A model generated the notes under the pieces. That model ran no database searches, had not been told where the DNA came from, and saw only the letters and a program-made list of their open reading frames with translations. A DNA stretch of 64,000 bases from Gemmatimonadaceae bacterium (GTDB taxonomy: Bacteria > Gemmatimonadota > Gemmatimonadetes > Gemmatimonadales > Gemmatimonadaceae), in the NCBI GenBank assembly GCA_025928185.1, contig JAICKA010000003.1:1-64000 (forward strand), in the 5' to 3' direction. The stretch's first letter is position 1. Every line of letters begins with the position of its first letter. Below are positions 17,717 through 26,678 of this stretch, piece by piece. The position numbers and the translations under genes are program-made.

Positions 17717-19633
17717 ATGCACGTCGAAACGCGACTCCGGTTCGACAACTTCGTCGTCGGCTCGGCCAACCGCCTGGCCGTCGCCGCGGCGCATGCGGTC
17801 GCCGAAGCGCCGGGCACCGTGTACAACCCGCTGTTCATGTACAGCAGCTCCGGCCTGGGGAAAACGCACCTGATGAGCGCGATCGGCAATCAGGTGATGG
17901 TCAAGCACAAGGGACTCGTCGTCGATTTCGTGACGCTCGACGATTTCGTCGAGGAGCTGCACGCGGCGATCGCCGCCGGCGAGAGCGAGAAGTTCAAGGA
18001 GCGCTACCTGCAGGTTGGCGTGCTGCTGATCGACGACATGCAGTTCCTCACCGGCCATCGCGAAACGCAGTCGGAGCTGCTGCGCATCTTCAACGCGCTC
18101 ACCGCCGACGGCCGTCAGATCGTGATGACGAGCGACCGCCCGCCGTCCGAGATCGCAGATGTCGACGCACGTCTGCTGACGCGGCTCGCCGGCGGCCTGA
18201 TCGTCGACATCAGCGCGCCGGATTACGAAACGCGCATGGCCATTCTCCGAGCGAAATGCGAAGAGCGCGGCGTTCGCTTTCGCGCCGGCGTCGTCGACGA
18301 AGTGGGGCGGCTCGAATTCAAGAACGTGCGCGAGCTGCAGGGTGCGCTCAACCGCCTGATCGCGTTCCAGACGCTCGGCGGCGAACAGATCGAGCCCGAG
18401 GCCGTCCTGACGATTCTCGGCGACCTCGCCGAGCAGCAGGTGCAGCCGGCGCGACCACGGCCGAGCGGCGAGTTTCAGAGTTTCCTCACGGACATCGCCT
18501 CGGCGGTGGCGCAGCACGTGGAGCAGTGGCAGACGCGGCTCACCGAGGCGATTGCCTACTGGAACAGCGAAGGCTATCGCACCGGCGCGCTGGAGCGTGT
18601 GCTGAACGGCTCCGCGGCGCCGGCGAGCGTCGAGAGCGTGCTACGCGCCTTCGAGGCCGACGTCACCAAGCTTCGTGAGCTCGAGCAGCAGTTGCTGCGG
18701 CTCGACAAGGAGCTGGCGGCGCATCCATCGTTTCACGATCCCGACCGACTGCGCGAGGCGGAGCAGTTGCTGGAGCGTGCACTGCGCACGGCGTCGCCGC
18801 CACCGGGGCCGTCGGCGGCGTTCACGCGCGCGGGTTTCGAGGTGAGCGGGAGCAACCAGCTCGCCGTCCGTGCCGCGGACGCAATCGTGAGCGTTCCCGC
18901 CAGCCGATACAATCCGCTGTTCATTCATGGGCCGAGCGGCGTCGGCAAGACGCACCTGCTCAACGCGGTTGGCAACGGCCTCATGGAAGCGACGAACGGC
19001 GGCGTCGCATGCGTGCCCGCGCAGTTGTTCGTCGACGAGTTGATCGCCGCGCTTCAGGAAGGCACGGTGGACCGCTGGCGCGCGCGCTACCGGGCCGCCA
19101 ACGCGCTCCTGCTCGACGACGTGCAGTTCGTCGCCGGCAAGGAGCGTACGCAGGAAGAGCTGTTTCACGTCTTCAACGCGCTGCACTCCGATGGCAAGCA
19201 GCTCGTGTTCGCCAGCGATCGCGCTCCCCGCGAGCTGACCGGCCTGGAAGATCGCCTCCGCTCGAGGTTCGAGGGCGGGCTGGTGGTCGAGATGCAGTCG
19301 CCGGATCGCGCGCTGCGCGAACGCCTGTATGCACGCTTTCTCCGCGACTCCGGCATCGAACCCACGGGCGAGATGGTGAGCTATCTCGCCGAGCGAGCCG
19401 TGTCGAGCGTGCGGGAAGTGATCGGCACCGTGAATCGTGTCGTCGCCTCCGCGGAAGTCGCGGCCGTTCCCGTGACGCTCGGCTTCATGCGCGCGCAGCT
19501 CGAGCCCGATGAAGGCGCGACGTCGCGCGCCGCAGCGATGCGTACGGCGGCGGACACGTACTTCCTCGACGCCGAGAAGATCGTCTGGCACTGGCCGGAT
19601 GCGTCCGCGCGGCTGATCGAGGAACCGCGATGA
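17717..19633 (+). CDS. tandem DnaA-type AAA+ ATPase protein (two AAA+ modules, no recognisable DnaA domain IV)
   Basis: module 1: SSSGLGKTHLMSAIGN / LLIDDMQFLTGHRETQSELLRIFNAL; module 2: GPSGVGKTHLLNAVGN / LLLDDVQFVAGKERTQEELFHVFNALHSDGKQLVFASDRAPREL / RLRSRFEGGLVVEMQSPD. Confidence 0.9.
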   Translation: MHVETRLRFDNFVVGSANRLAVAAAHAVAEAPGTVYNPLFMYSSSGLGKTHLMSAIGNQVMVKHKGLVVDFVTLDDFVEELHAAIAAGESEKFKERYLQVGVLLIDDMQFLTGHRETQSELLRIFNALTADGRQIVMTSDRPPSEIADVDARLLTRLAGGLIVDISAPDYETRMAILRAKCEERGVRFRAGVVDEVGRLEFKNVRELQGALNRLIAFQTLGGEQIEPEAVLTILGDLAEQQVQPARPRPSGEFQSFLTDIASAVAQHVEQWQTRLTEAIAYWNSEGYRTGALERVLNGSAAPASVESVLRAFEADVTKLRELEQQLLRLDKELAAHPSFHDPDRLREAEQLLERALRTASPPPGPSAAFTRAGFEVSGSNQLAVRAADAIVSVPASRYNPLFIHGPSGVGKTHLLNAVGNGLMEATNGGVACVPAQLFVDELIAALQEGTVDRWRARYRAANALLLDDVQFVAGKERTQEELFHVFNALHSDGKQLVFASDRAPRELTGLEDRLRSRFEGGLVVEMQSPDRALRERLYARFLRDSGIEPTGEMVSYLAERAVSSVREVIGTVNRVVASAEVAAVPVTLGFMRAQLEPDEGATSRAAAMRTAADTYFLDAEKIVWHWPDASARLIEEPR

Positions 19634-19647
19634 CGAGGCGCGTCTAA

Positions 19648-21267
19648 ATGGCCATTCGCGGAAGTCTCAAGGAGGCGAGCCTCCCCGACGTGCTCCAGCT
19701 CCTGTCGATGGGCAAGAAGACGGGCTGCTTGAGCGTCACGCACCGGAACAGCTTCGGCTACATCTACTTCGACAAGGGCCGCATCTGCTACGCATCGATC
19801 GTCAATCGGCGCGACCGTCTTGGTGACCGGCTGCTGAAGAGCGGCGCCATCACGCAGGAGCAGCTCGACGCCGGCATTGCGCTGCAGGACCGCCGGCGCG
19901 ACAAGCGCCTCGGCGAGCTGCTCGTGGAGCAGGGCGCGCTGACGCTCGAGCAGTTGCACAACGCCATTCACGTGCAGATTCAGGAAGCGGTCTATTTCCT
20001 GTTCACGTGGACGGCCGGCACGTTCAACTTCGAGGCCGACGTTGCGCCCGATGCGCACGACTACGTGGTGTCGATCAATCCGGAGTCGCTGCTGCTCGAG
20101 GGCGCGCGGCGCGTGGACGAGTGGGAGCTGATCGAAAAGAAGATCGCCAGCTTCGATCTCGTGTTCGAGATGAACCGCGGCAAGGTGATGTCGAGCGACG
20201 TGGAGCTGACGGCGGAGCAGCGCGTCGTGCTCGATCTCGTCGACGGCTCGCGCGACGTGCAGGCGATCATCGACGCCTCGGGGCTGGTCGAGTTCGAGGT
20301 CGGCAAGGCGCTGTACGGTCTGCTCAACGCGAGCTTCATCCATCGCATCGGCAAGTCGGCGGGCCCGGCCCAGCCGCTCGCCGAGGGCCGGGTGGAGGAG
20401 CATCGGAACCTCGGCGTCGCGTTTTATAAAACCAGCATGCTCGAGGAAGCGCTCCGGGAGTTCCGGCGCGTGCTCGAGCTGCGGGCGACCGACACCGTGG
20501 CGCGATTCTACGTGGGCCTGGTGCTCGCACGCCAGCAGAAATGGGAAGAGGCCGTGACGGCACTCACCGAGGCCTCGGCGCAACCGGGGGCCAAGGTCGC
20601 GGTGTTTCACAATCTCGCATACGTGCTCGAGCAGCAGAACCGCCACACCGACGCCAAGGTCGCGCTCGAGGAGGCCGTGCGGCGCGGCGGCGCGAGCGAT
20701 CCGCGCGTGCAGACCTCGCTCGGTGTCGTGTCGCTGCTCGTCGGCGATCTGCCGGCGGCGGACGCCGCGCTGCTCGCGGCGCGACCGCTGTTCGGCACGC
20801 GTGCGCCCACGCCGGCGTGGTATCACTACATGGCGCTCGCGGCGGCGCTGCTCGGCGACGTGAATCGCGCGACGGCGGTGCTGCAGGAAGGCGTCGCGGC
20901 CTATCCGCATGCACCGGCGCTGCTCAACAACCTCGCCGCGGTCCTGGAGCGCACGGGCGATTTCGACGGGGCCCGCGGCATCGCCGACCAGGGCGTGCAC
21001 GAAGACGCCGGTCTGCCGCAGTTGCACAAGAATCTCGGCGATCTGCACTATCGCGCCGGCCGGTACGATGAAGCGCTCGAGGCGTACCTGCGCGCGACCA
21101 AGGCGAATCCGGAGCTCGGCGCCGACGTCTACCTCAAGCTCGGCAACATCCGCCTGCGCCGGCAGGAGCGCGACGACGCGGTGCGCTGCTGGGAACGCGC
21201 ACTCGAGCTCGACCCGGACAACGCGCTCGTCCGCACCAATCTGGAATCCGTTCGCCAGGTTACCTGA
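19648..21267 (+). CDS. DUF4388 domain plus TPR protein
   Basis: MAIRGSLKEASLPDVLQLLSMGKKTGCLSVTHRNSFGYIYFDKGRICYA followed by TPR repeats. Confidence 0.87.
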   Translation: MAIRGSLKEASLPDVLQLLSMGKKTGCLSVTHRNSFGYIYFDKGRICYASIVNRRDRLGDRLLKSGAITQEQLDAGIALQDRRRDKRLGELLVEQGALTLEQLHNAIHVQIQEAVYFLFTWTAGTFNFEADVAPDAHDYVVSINPESLLLEGARRVDEWELIEKKIASFDLVFEMNRGKVMSSDVELTAEQRVVLDLVDGSRDVQAIIDASGLVEFEVGKALYGLLNASFIHRIGKSAGPAQPLAEGRVEEHRNLGVAFYKTSMLEEALREFRRVLELRATDTVARFYVGLVLARQQKWEEAVTALTEASAQPGAKVAVFHNLAYVLEQQNRHTDAKVALEEAVRRGGASDPRVQTSLGVVSLLVGDLPAADAALLAARPLFGTRAPTPAWYHYMALAAALLGDVNRATAVLQEGVAAYPHAPALLNNLAAVLERTGDFDGARGIADQGVHEDAGLPQLHKNLGDLHYRAGRYDEALEAYLRATKANPELGADVYLKLGNIRLRRQERDDAVRCWERALELDPDNALVRTNLESVRQVT

Positions 21268-22082
21268 TGCCGGAAGCACAGAACGGTGAATTCCTCGCGC
21301 TCACACACAAGATCGCGACCGAGCGGGGCTTTGGTTGCGCGAGCTACAAGGAGAAGTGCCTGCGGCGCCGTATCGCGGTGCGCATGCGCGCGCGCGGGGC
21401 GCACACCTACGCCGACTACGCCCGCATCCTCGACGACGACGCGACCGAGTACGATCGCCTGATCGACGCGCTGACCATCAACGTCACGAAGCTGTTTCGC
21501 AACTGGGACGTCTACGCCGCGATTGCGGCGAACGTCGTGCCCGCGCTCTGGCACCGCGAGACGCCGCAGATCCGTGTCTGGAGCGCCGGCTGCTCCTCGG
21601 GCGACGAACCGTATTCGCTGGCGATCCTGTTCCATCGCTACGCCGCGACGAACGGCATGCTCTCGCAGATCGGCCGCGTTTCGATCCTCGGCACGGACAT
21701 CGACGACCGGTGTCTGGACGCCGCGCGCCGCGGCGAGTTCGAGGAGGGCGATTTCGCCGACACGCCCGACGAGCTGCGGCAGCGCTACTTCGCACCCGAA
21801 ATGCCGTTCGGAGTCGCGCCGGCGATCCGCCGCATGGCGACCTTCGAACGCCAGGATCTGCTCCGCGACCCGGCCCCGTCGGCGCCGTACGATCTGATCG
21901 TCTGCCGCAACGTGCTGATCTACTTCGATCGCGACACCCAGGAACGCTTATTCGAGAAGTTTCGTTCCGCGCTGGCGCCGGGCGGCTTTCTCGTGCTGGG
22001 CAAGGTCGAAACCCTGCTTGGCGTGGCGCGGACCCGCTTCACCGCGGTCGACGCGCGCGAGCGCATCTTCCGGCGCCCATGA
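21267..22082 (+). CDS. cheR: CheR protein-glutamate methyltransferase
   Basis: YKEKCLRRRIAVRMRARG, VWSAGCSSGDEPYSLAI, DLIVCRNVLIYFD. Confidence 0.95.
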   Translation: MPEAQNGEFLALTHKIATERGFGCASYKEKCLRRRIAVRMRARGAHTYADYARILDDDATEYDRLIDALTINVTKLFRNWDVYAAIAANVVPALWHRETPQIRVWSAGCSSGDEPYSLAILFHRYAATNGMLSQIGRVSILGTDIDDRCLDAARRGEFEEGDFADTPDELRQRYFAPEMPFGVAPAIRRMATFERQDLLRDPAPSAPYDLIVCRNVLIYFDRDTQERLFEKFRSALAPGGFLVLGKVETLLGVARTRFTAVDARERIFRRP

Positions 22083-22570
22083 GCGACGACGCGCCGGATA
22101 TTCGCGTTCGCGTCGCCGACTTTGCGGTCGCCGATGCTGGCACGATCTCCACGATCGGCCTCGGCTCGTGCGTGGCCATCGCGCTGTACGATGACGTCGC
22201 CGGCGTGGGAGGGCTGGCGCACGTCCTCCTGCCGAACGAGTCGATGTCCCGCGACCGCTCGAACCCCGCCAAGTTCTCGACGACGGCGGTGCCGCTGCTC
22301 CTCGCGGAAATGGATCGGCTGGGCGCGAAGCTCGGGCGCATTCGCGCCAAGATCGTCGGCGGCGCGAGCATGTTCGGCGCGCTCGTGCCGAACGGCGGCA
22401 TGAACATCGGCGAGCGGAACGTGGCAGCGGTCCGCTGCGCGCTGGCCGAAGCGCGCGTGCCGATCGTGGGCGAAGATACGGGCAGCGACTACGGCCGCAG
22501 CGTCTATCTCTTTCTGGAGGACGGCCGTGTCGAGGTGCGCTCGTTGCGGCGGGGCTCGCATGTCCTCTAA
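22079..22570 (+). CDS. cheD: CheD chemoreceptor glutamine deamidase
   Basis: TIGLGSCVAIALYDDVAGVGGLAHVLLPN, KIVGGASMF, NIGERNVAAVRCALAEARVPIVGEDTGSDYGRSVYL; ATGA start 22079. Confidence 0.94.
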   Translation: MSDDAPDIRVRVADFAVADAGTISTIGLGSCVAIALYDDVAGVGGLAHVLLPNESMSRDRSNPAKFSTTAVPLLLAEMDRLGAKLGRIRAKIVGGASMFGALVPNGGMNIGERNVAAVRCALAEARVPIVGEDTGSDYGRSVYLFLEDGRVEVRSLRRGSHVL

Positions 22571-23627
22571 CCGACCGCGCGTCCTCGTCGTCGACGACAG
22601 CGCGTTCATGCGCAGCATCACGTCACGCATCATCGATGATTCCGGCGAGTTCACCGTCGCGGGAACGGCGAGCAACGGACTCGAGGCGCTGTCGCAGATC
22701 CATGCGCTCGAGCCGGACATCGTCACGCTCGATATCGACATGCCGGAGCTCGATGGCCTGAGCGCGCTCGGCTACATCATGAACGACATGCCGCGCCCGG
22801 TCGTGATGCTGAGCGCCGGCACCACGGCGAGCGGACAGGAAGCGACGCTGCGCGCATTGGAGCTCGGGGCGGTGGACTTCGTGCTCAAGCCATCCGGCGC
22901 GGTGAGCCTCGACCTGCATCTGGTATCCGAGCGTTTGATCGAGGCGCTGCGCGCGGCGGCGGCGGCGAACCTGGCGGGAATGCGAACCACCGCGCGGCAT
23001 ACGCCGAGTACCGGCACGACCGACGCGGCCGTTCGACAAACATGGAAAGTGGTGGTGATCGCGTCGTCGACCGGCGGCCCGCGCGCGCTCGCCGCCGTAG
23101 TACCGCACCTGCCGGCGAAGCTCGATGCGGCCGTGCTCATCGTGCAGCACATGCCGGCCGGATTCACGCGCAGCCTGGCGCGTCGGCTCGATGCCGTGTG
23201 TCCGCTGCCGGTGTGTGAAGCGGAGGACGGACAAATGGTGGTGCATGGCCGCGTGTACGTCGCTCCGGGTGGACGGCACATGGCAGTCGTGCGGCGCGTG
23301 GCCGGCGTCGCCATTGCGCTCGAGGACAGCCCGCCACTCTGGGGCGTGCGTCCCGCCGCGGACATTCTGTTTTCTTCGGCGTCGCGCGTGTTCGGCGCGT
23401 CGACTACCGCCGTCGTGCTCACCGGCATGGGCCGCGACGCGGCCGAAGGCACGCGACTCATTCGCGCAAACGGCGGCCGCGCCATTCTGCAGGACCGGGA
23501 GACCGCCACCATTTATGGAATGCCGCACGCGGCGCTCCAACACGCCGGCGCGGATTGCGTTGCGCCGCTGCACGAGATTGGTCCGGCGATCGCTGACTTC
23601 GTGGCAGCGGTGGCACATGCCGAGTGA
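22560..23627 (+). CDS. cheB: CheB protein-glutamate methylesterase
   Basis: REC: VVDDSAFMRSI, DIVTLDIDMPELDGL; effector: SSTGGPRALA, VQHMPAGFT, VVLTGMGRDAAEGTRLI; start refined to 22560. Confidence 0.95.
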   Translation: MSSNRPRVLVVDDSAFMRSITSRIIDDSGEFTVAGTASNGLEALSQIHALEPDIVTLDIDMPELDGLSALGYIMNDMPRPVVMLSAGTTASGQEATLRALELGAVDFVLKPSGAVSLDLHLVSERLIEALRAAAAANLAGMRTTARHTPSTGTTDAAVRQTWKVVVIASSTGGPRALAAVVPHLPAKLDAAVLIVQHMPAGFTRSLARRLDAVCPLPVCEAEDGQMVVHGRVYVAPGGRHMAVVRRVAGVAIALEDSPPLWGVRPAADILFSSASRVFGASTTAVVLTGMGRDAAEGTRLIRANGGRAILQDRETATIYGMPHAALQHAGADCVAPLHEIGPAIADFVAAVAHAE

Positions 23628-24093
23628 CGGCGCGATGCGCCTCCTCGTCTTTCGCCTGGGCAGCGAGCGGTTCGCGGTCGCGCTGGGCGGCGTGGACGAG
23701 GTGATCGACGCACCGGTGCCGCGGCAAATGCCCGACGCGCCCGCAGCGGTGCTCGGCGTCATCAACGTGCACGACGTGCTCGTCACATTGTACGATCCTC
23801 GTCCGGTGCTCAACGTGGCACGCGACCAGACGCGCGACTCCGATGGCGGCGACGCACGTGTCGGGTCGGTGCTGGTGTTTCGGTGGTGCGGACGCCGGGT
23901 CGGGCTGGTCGTGGATGACGTGTACGACGCGATGCCGACGGAGCCGGGTGAAGTGCGCGGTGCTCCGGGATCGACGGCGAGCGATGGCGTGCTGCTCGGC
24001 GTGATTCGGCGCGACGGCGATCTGATCGCCGTTCTCGACGCGGCCGCGCTGCTTACGGCCGCAACGATGGCCACTGAAGGAGAGACCGCATGA
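23617..24093 (+). CDS. CheW-like protein
   Basis: RLLVFRLGSERFAVALGGVDEVIDAPVPRQMPDAPAAVLGVINVHDVLVTLYDPRPVL. Confidence 0.87.
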   Translation: MPSDGAMRLLVFRLGSERFAVALGGVDEVIDAPVPRQMPDAPAAVLGVINVHDVLVTLYDPRPVLNVARDQTRDSDGGDARVGSVLVFRWCGRRVGLVVDDVYDAMPTEPGEVRGAPGSTASDGVLLGVIRRDGDLIAVLDAAALLTAATMATEGETA

Positions 24094-24569
24094 AGTCGGA
24101 CATGGTGAAGCTCGTCACCTTTCGCCTCGGCCAGGAGATCTTCGCCGCGGAAGTCGCGTCGGTCGAACGCGTGCTGCGGTACACCGTGCCGAGCAGCGTG
24201 CCCGACGTGCCGGACTGGATTGCCGGCGTGCTCGAACATCATTCGGGTGTCATGCCGGTCGTCGACCTTCGCCGGCGCGTGGAGCTGCCCGACGTGACCG
24301 TCACGGCCGAGACGCGCATTCTGATTTTCTCAACGAACGCGGGCGCGATTGGCGCGGTGGTCGACGCGGTACTCGCGGTGGCGAGCGTGCCGGCCGGCTC
24401 GATCTCCGCGCCGCCGCCGCTGTTCCGCGGACTCGCCGCCGAGTTCGTGCGCGGCATCGCGAAGCTCGACGATCGTCTCGCCGTGATCCTCGACGTCGAT
24501 CGCGTGCTATCGAGCGCGGATCGCATCGTGCTCGAGCAGGCGCTGCAGGGAGCCGCGACGCGTGGGTGA
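24090..24569 (+). CDS. CheW-like protein
   Basis: KLVTFRLGQEIFAAEVASVERVLRYTVPSSVPDVPDWIAGVLEHHSGVMPVVDLRRRVEL. Confidence 0.89.
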   Translation: MKSDMVKLVTFRLGQEIFAAEVASVERVLRYTVPSSVPDVPDWIAGVLEHHSGVMPVVDLRRRVELPDVTVTAETRILIFSTNAGAIGAVVDAVLAVASVPAGSISAPPPLFRGLAAEFVRGIAKLDDRLAVILDVDRVLSSADRIVLEQALQGAATRG

Positions 24570-25416
24570 GCGATCGTCACAGTCGTATCCCGTGCGGCTG
24601 GCCGAGCTGGAGACGCGGGTGGCTGCGGCGCAGGGCGACGCAGCGAAGCTCGAAGCGCTGAAGTCCGACATTGGCGCGCTGTTCAAGGAAGTGGAAACGG
24701 AGCTCGCCACGCTCACCGCCACGCGCGGCTCGGTGCTCCAGCTCGTGGAGCGCTGGAAGGATGCGCGCACGGCGCAGCCCTCGCTCGCACCACACTTCGG
24801 CGGCGAAAAGCCGGTCGTGTACGCCGACCACATCGGCGCGTCGACGTTCATCGAGAAGGGCTGGAGCAAGATCTCGCTCGGCGAGTACGCGAGCGCCGAA
24901 CAGGATCTGCTCAAGGCGCTCAAGCTCTCGCCGAACGATCCGCAGGCCGAGTCGCTGCTCGGCTGGGCGCAGATGCTGCAGGACAAGTTCGACGACGCGC
25001 TGATGAACTTTCAGAAAGTGCTCGTGCGCGAGCCGCAGAACGCGCTGGCGCGGATCAACGTCGGCTACATCTGTCTGAAGAAGGGCATCTTTGGCGAAGC
25101 GATCGAACACCTGTCGCGCGCCATCCGGCTGGACAACGACAAGAAGGCGACGCTCTATGCGCACTTCTATCTCGGCCTGGTGTATCTCGACAGGGACATG
25201 TTCGAGGACGCGCAGACGTTCTTTCGCAAAACGCTCGCGCTCGGCCCCAATCTGATCGAAGCGTATTACGAGCTTGGACGCGCCTACTGGTTCAACGGAC
25301 AGCGATCCGAGGCGGTGGACGCGTGGAAGGCCGGCCACCAGACGAATAAGTTCAATCCGTGGGGAAAGCGCTGCGCGGACGTGCTGAAGACCGTGGAGGC
25401 AGGCGGCGAGCCGTAG
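24562..25416 (+). CDS. tetratricopeptide repeat protein with N-terminal coiled coil
   Basis: TPR units (ASAEQDLLKALKLSPNDPQAESLLGWAQMLQDKFDDALMNFQKVL). Confidence 0.88.
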   Translation: MGERSSQSYPVRLAELETRVAAAQGDAAKLEALKSDIGALFKEVETELATLTATRGSVLQLVERWKDARTAQPSLAPHFGGEKPVVYADHIGASTFIEKGWSKISLGEYASAEQDLLKALKLSPNDPQAESLLGWAQMLQDKFDDALMNFQKVLVREPQNALARINVGYICLKKGIFGEAIEHLSRAIRLDNDKKATLYAHFYLGLVYLDRDMFEDAQTFFRKTLALGPNLIEAYYELGRAYWFNGQRSEAVDAWKAGHQTNKFNPWGKRCADVLKTVEAGGEP

Positions 25417-25424
25417 CGCGCTCG

Positions 25425-26393
25425 GTGCTGCTTGGCCTTGCGCTGTGCATTGGCGCGGTGCGGGCGAATGCTCAGGTCGAAGCGCCGGAGCGGCTGGATC
25501 GCGGGCGCTTTACCGCCGTGTATTTTCCCAGCGAGCGCCTGCTCGCACACTCGCTGCTCGACGAAGCGGTGCGAACGGACACGTTTCCCGGCTTGCCGCG
25601 GCCGGTCGAGCACGTGCTGATTGCCCTCGCGCCGGACCGCGCGCGCTTTCGGGACTGGGTCGGCCCCGACGCGCCGGAGTGGGGCGCGGCGATCACCTTT
25701 CCGGATTCCCGTCGGATCGTGATGCAGGGCCGCTACGCGGGCGCCGACGCGGCCGATCCGCGCGAAGTGATCCGCCACGAGCTGGCACACCTGGCGCTGC
25801 ACGAGTACCTCGGCGATCTGCCGCCGCGGTGGTTCGATGAGGGGTATGCGAGCTACGCCGGCGGAGAGTGGGGACGGAACGACGCGCTGGCGGCGAACGT
25901 CGCGATCGCATTGCGCGGCACGCCGTCGTTCGACCAACTGGATGAAGACCTGAGCGGCGGGTCGTCGCGGGCGCGCGACGCATATGCGCTCGCGTATCGC
26001 GCCGTGTCGGACCTCGCGGCGCTCGATCCGGCCCATGGATTATCGCGGTTCTTCGCCGCGTGGCGGGGCACCGGCAGCATCGACAAGGCGATGCGGAGCA
26101 CGTACGGCATCACGTTCGACGCCTACGAGTCGCGTTGGCGGGCGAGCGTGCGTCGCCGGTACGGCGCACTGGCGCTGATCGGCGATCTCTCGGTGGGCGG
26201 CGTGCTGCTGCTCGTGCTGATCATGCCGCTGTACGTCGCCCGGCGCCGGCGCGAGCGAGCGCGATTGGCGACGCTGCTTGCGGCGGACGAGGCCGCGGAG
26301 CGCGCGGCCCGACGCGGCGCAATCGAAGCTCTGCTGCGTGGGGATGACGTGGATGATTTCGGGGGCGATCCGCCGGCCGCGCCGCAATCCTAA
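25425..26393 (+). CDS. secreted/membrane peptidase MA-like metalloprotease
   Basis: signal-like N-terminus, VIRHELAHLALHEYLGDLPPRWFDEGYASYAGGEW (HExxH-like HELAH), C-terminal TM; probable GTG start 25425. Confidence 0.8.
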   Translation: MLLGLALCIGAVRANAQVEAPERLDRGRFTAVYFPSERLLAHSLLDEAVRTDTFPGLPRPVEHVLIALAPDRARFRDWVGPDAPEWGAAITFPDSRRIVMQGRYAGADAADPREVIRHELAHLALHEYLGDLPPRWFDEGYASYAGGEWGRNDALAANVAIALRGTPSFDQLDEDLSGGSSRARDAYALAYRAVSDLAALDPAHGLSRFFAAWRGTGSIDKAMRSTYGITFDAYESRWRASVRRRYGALALIGDLSVGGVLLLVLIMPLYVARRRRERARLATLLAADEAAERAARRGAIEALLRGDDVDDFGGDPPAAPQS

Positions 26394-26445
26394 TCGTCTC
26401 GTCATCTTGCGGTAACGGGTGTGTAACTTCGCGTCACCACGTTGC

Positions 26446-26474
26446 TTGACACCCCTACAGGCGCGGTCTACACT
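26446..26474 (+). promoter_or_regulatory. sigma70-like promoter TTGACA-17-TACACT
   Basis: exact TTGACA at 26446-26451, 17-nt spacer, TACACT at 26469-26474, 10 nt before an ATG. Confidence 0.75.
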
Positions 26475-26483
26475 ACATCGCTT

Positions 26484-26654
26484 ATGGCACAGGTCGAGAC
26501 GTCGCCGCGTACGCGGGGCTGGTTGTGGTGGGGGATTTCGCTGGTCGTCATCATCGCTGGATTCGCCGATCTGGCGCGTGGTGGCGATACGATTGCGCCG
26601 ATTCTGCTCGCCATCGGCTACTGCGTCCTCGTGCCGATTGCCATCCTGAAATAG
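26484..26654 (+). CDS. small two-TM membrane protein
   Basis: MAQVETSPRTRGWLWWGISLVVIIAGFADLARGGDTIAPILLAIGYCVLVPIAILK; strong promoter immediately upstream. Confidence 0.75.
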   Translation: MAQVETSPRTRGWLWWGISLVVIIAGFADLARGGDTIAPILLAIGYCVLVPIAILK

Positions 26655-26678
26655 CGCACGTGGGAAGCTCGCCCGGCC

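Noticed and set aside
17717-19633. Calling this gene the replication initiator dnaA
   Set aside because: Two AAA+ modules, no domain IV signature, and no dnaN/recF or origin-like DnaA-box cluster nearby; a DnaA-like non-initiator is better supported.
22623-24242. 539-aa minus-strand ORF opposite cheB/cheW
   Set aside because: Antisense to clear CheB and CheW genes; no recognisable domain.
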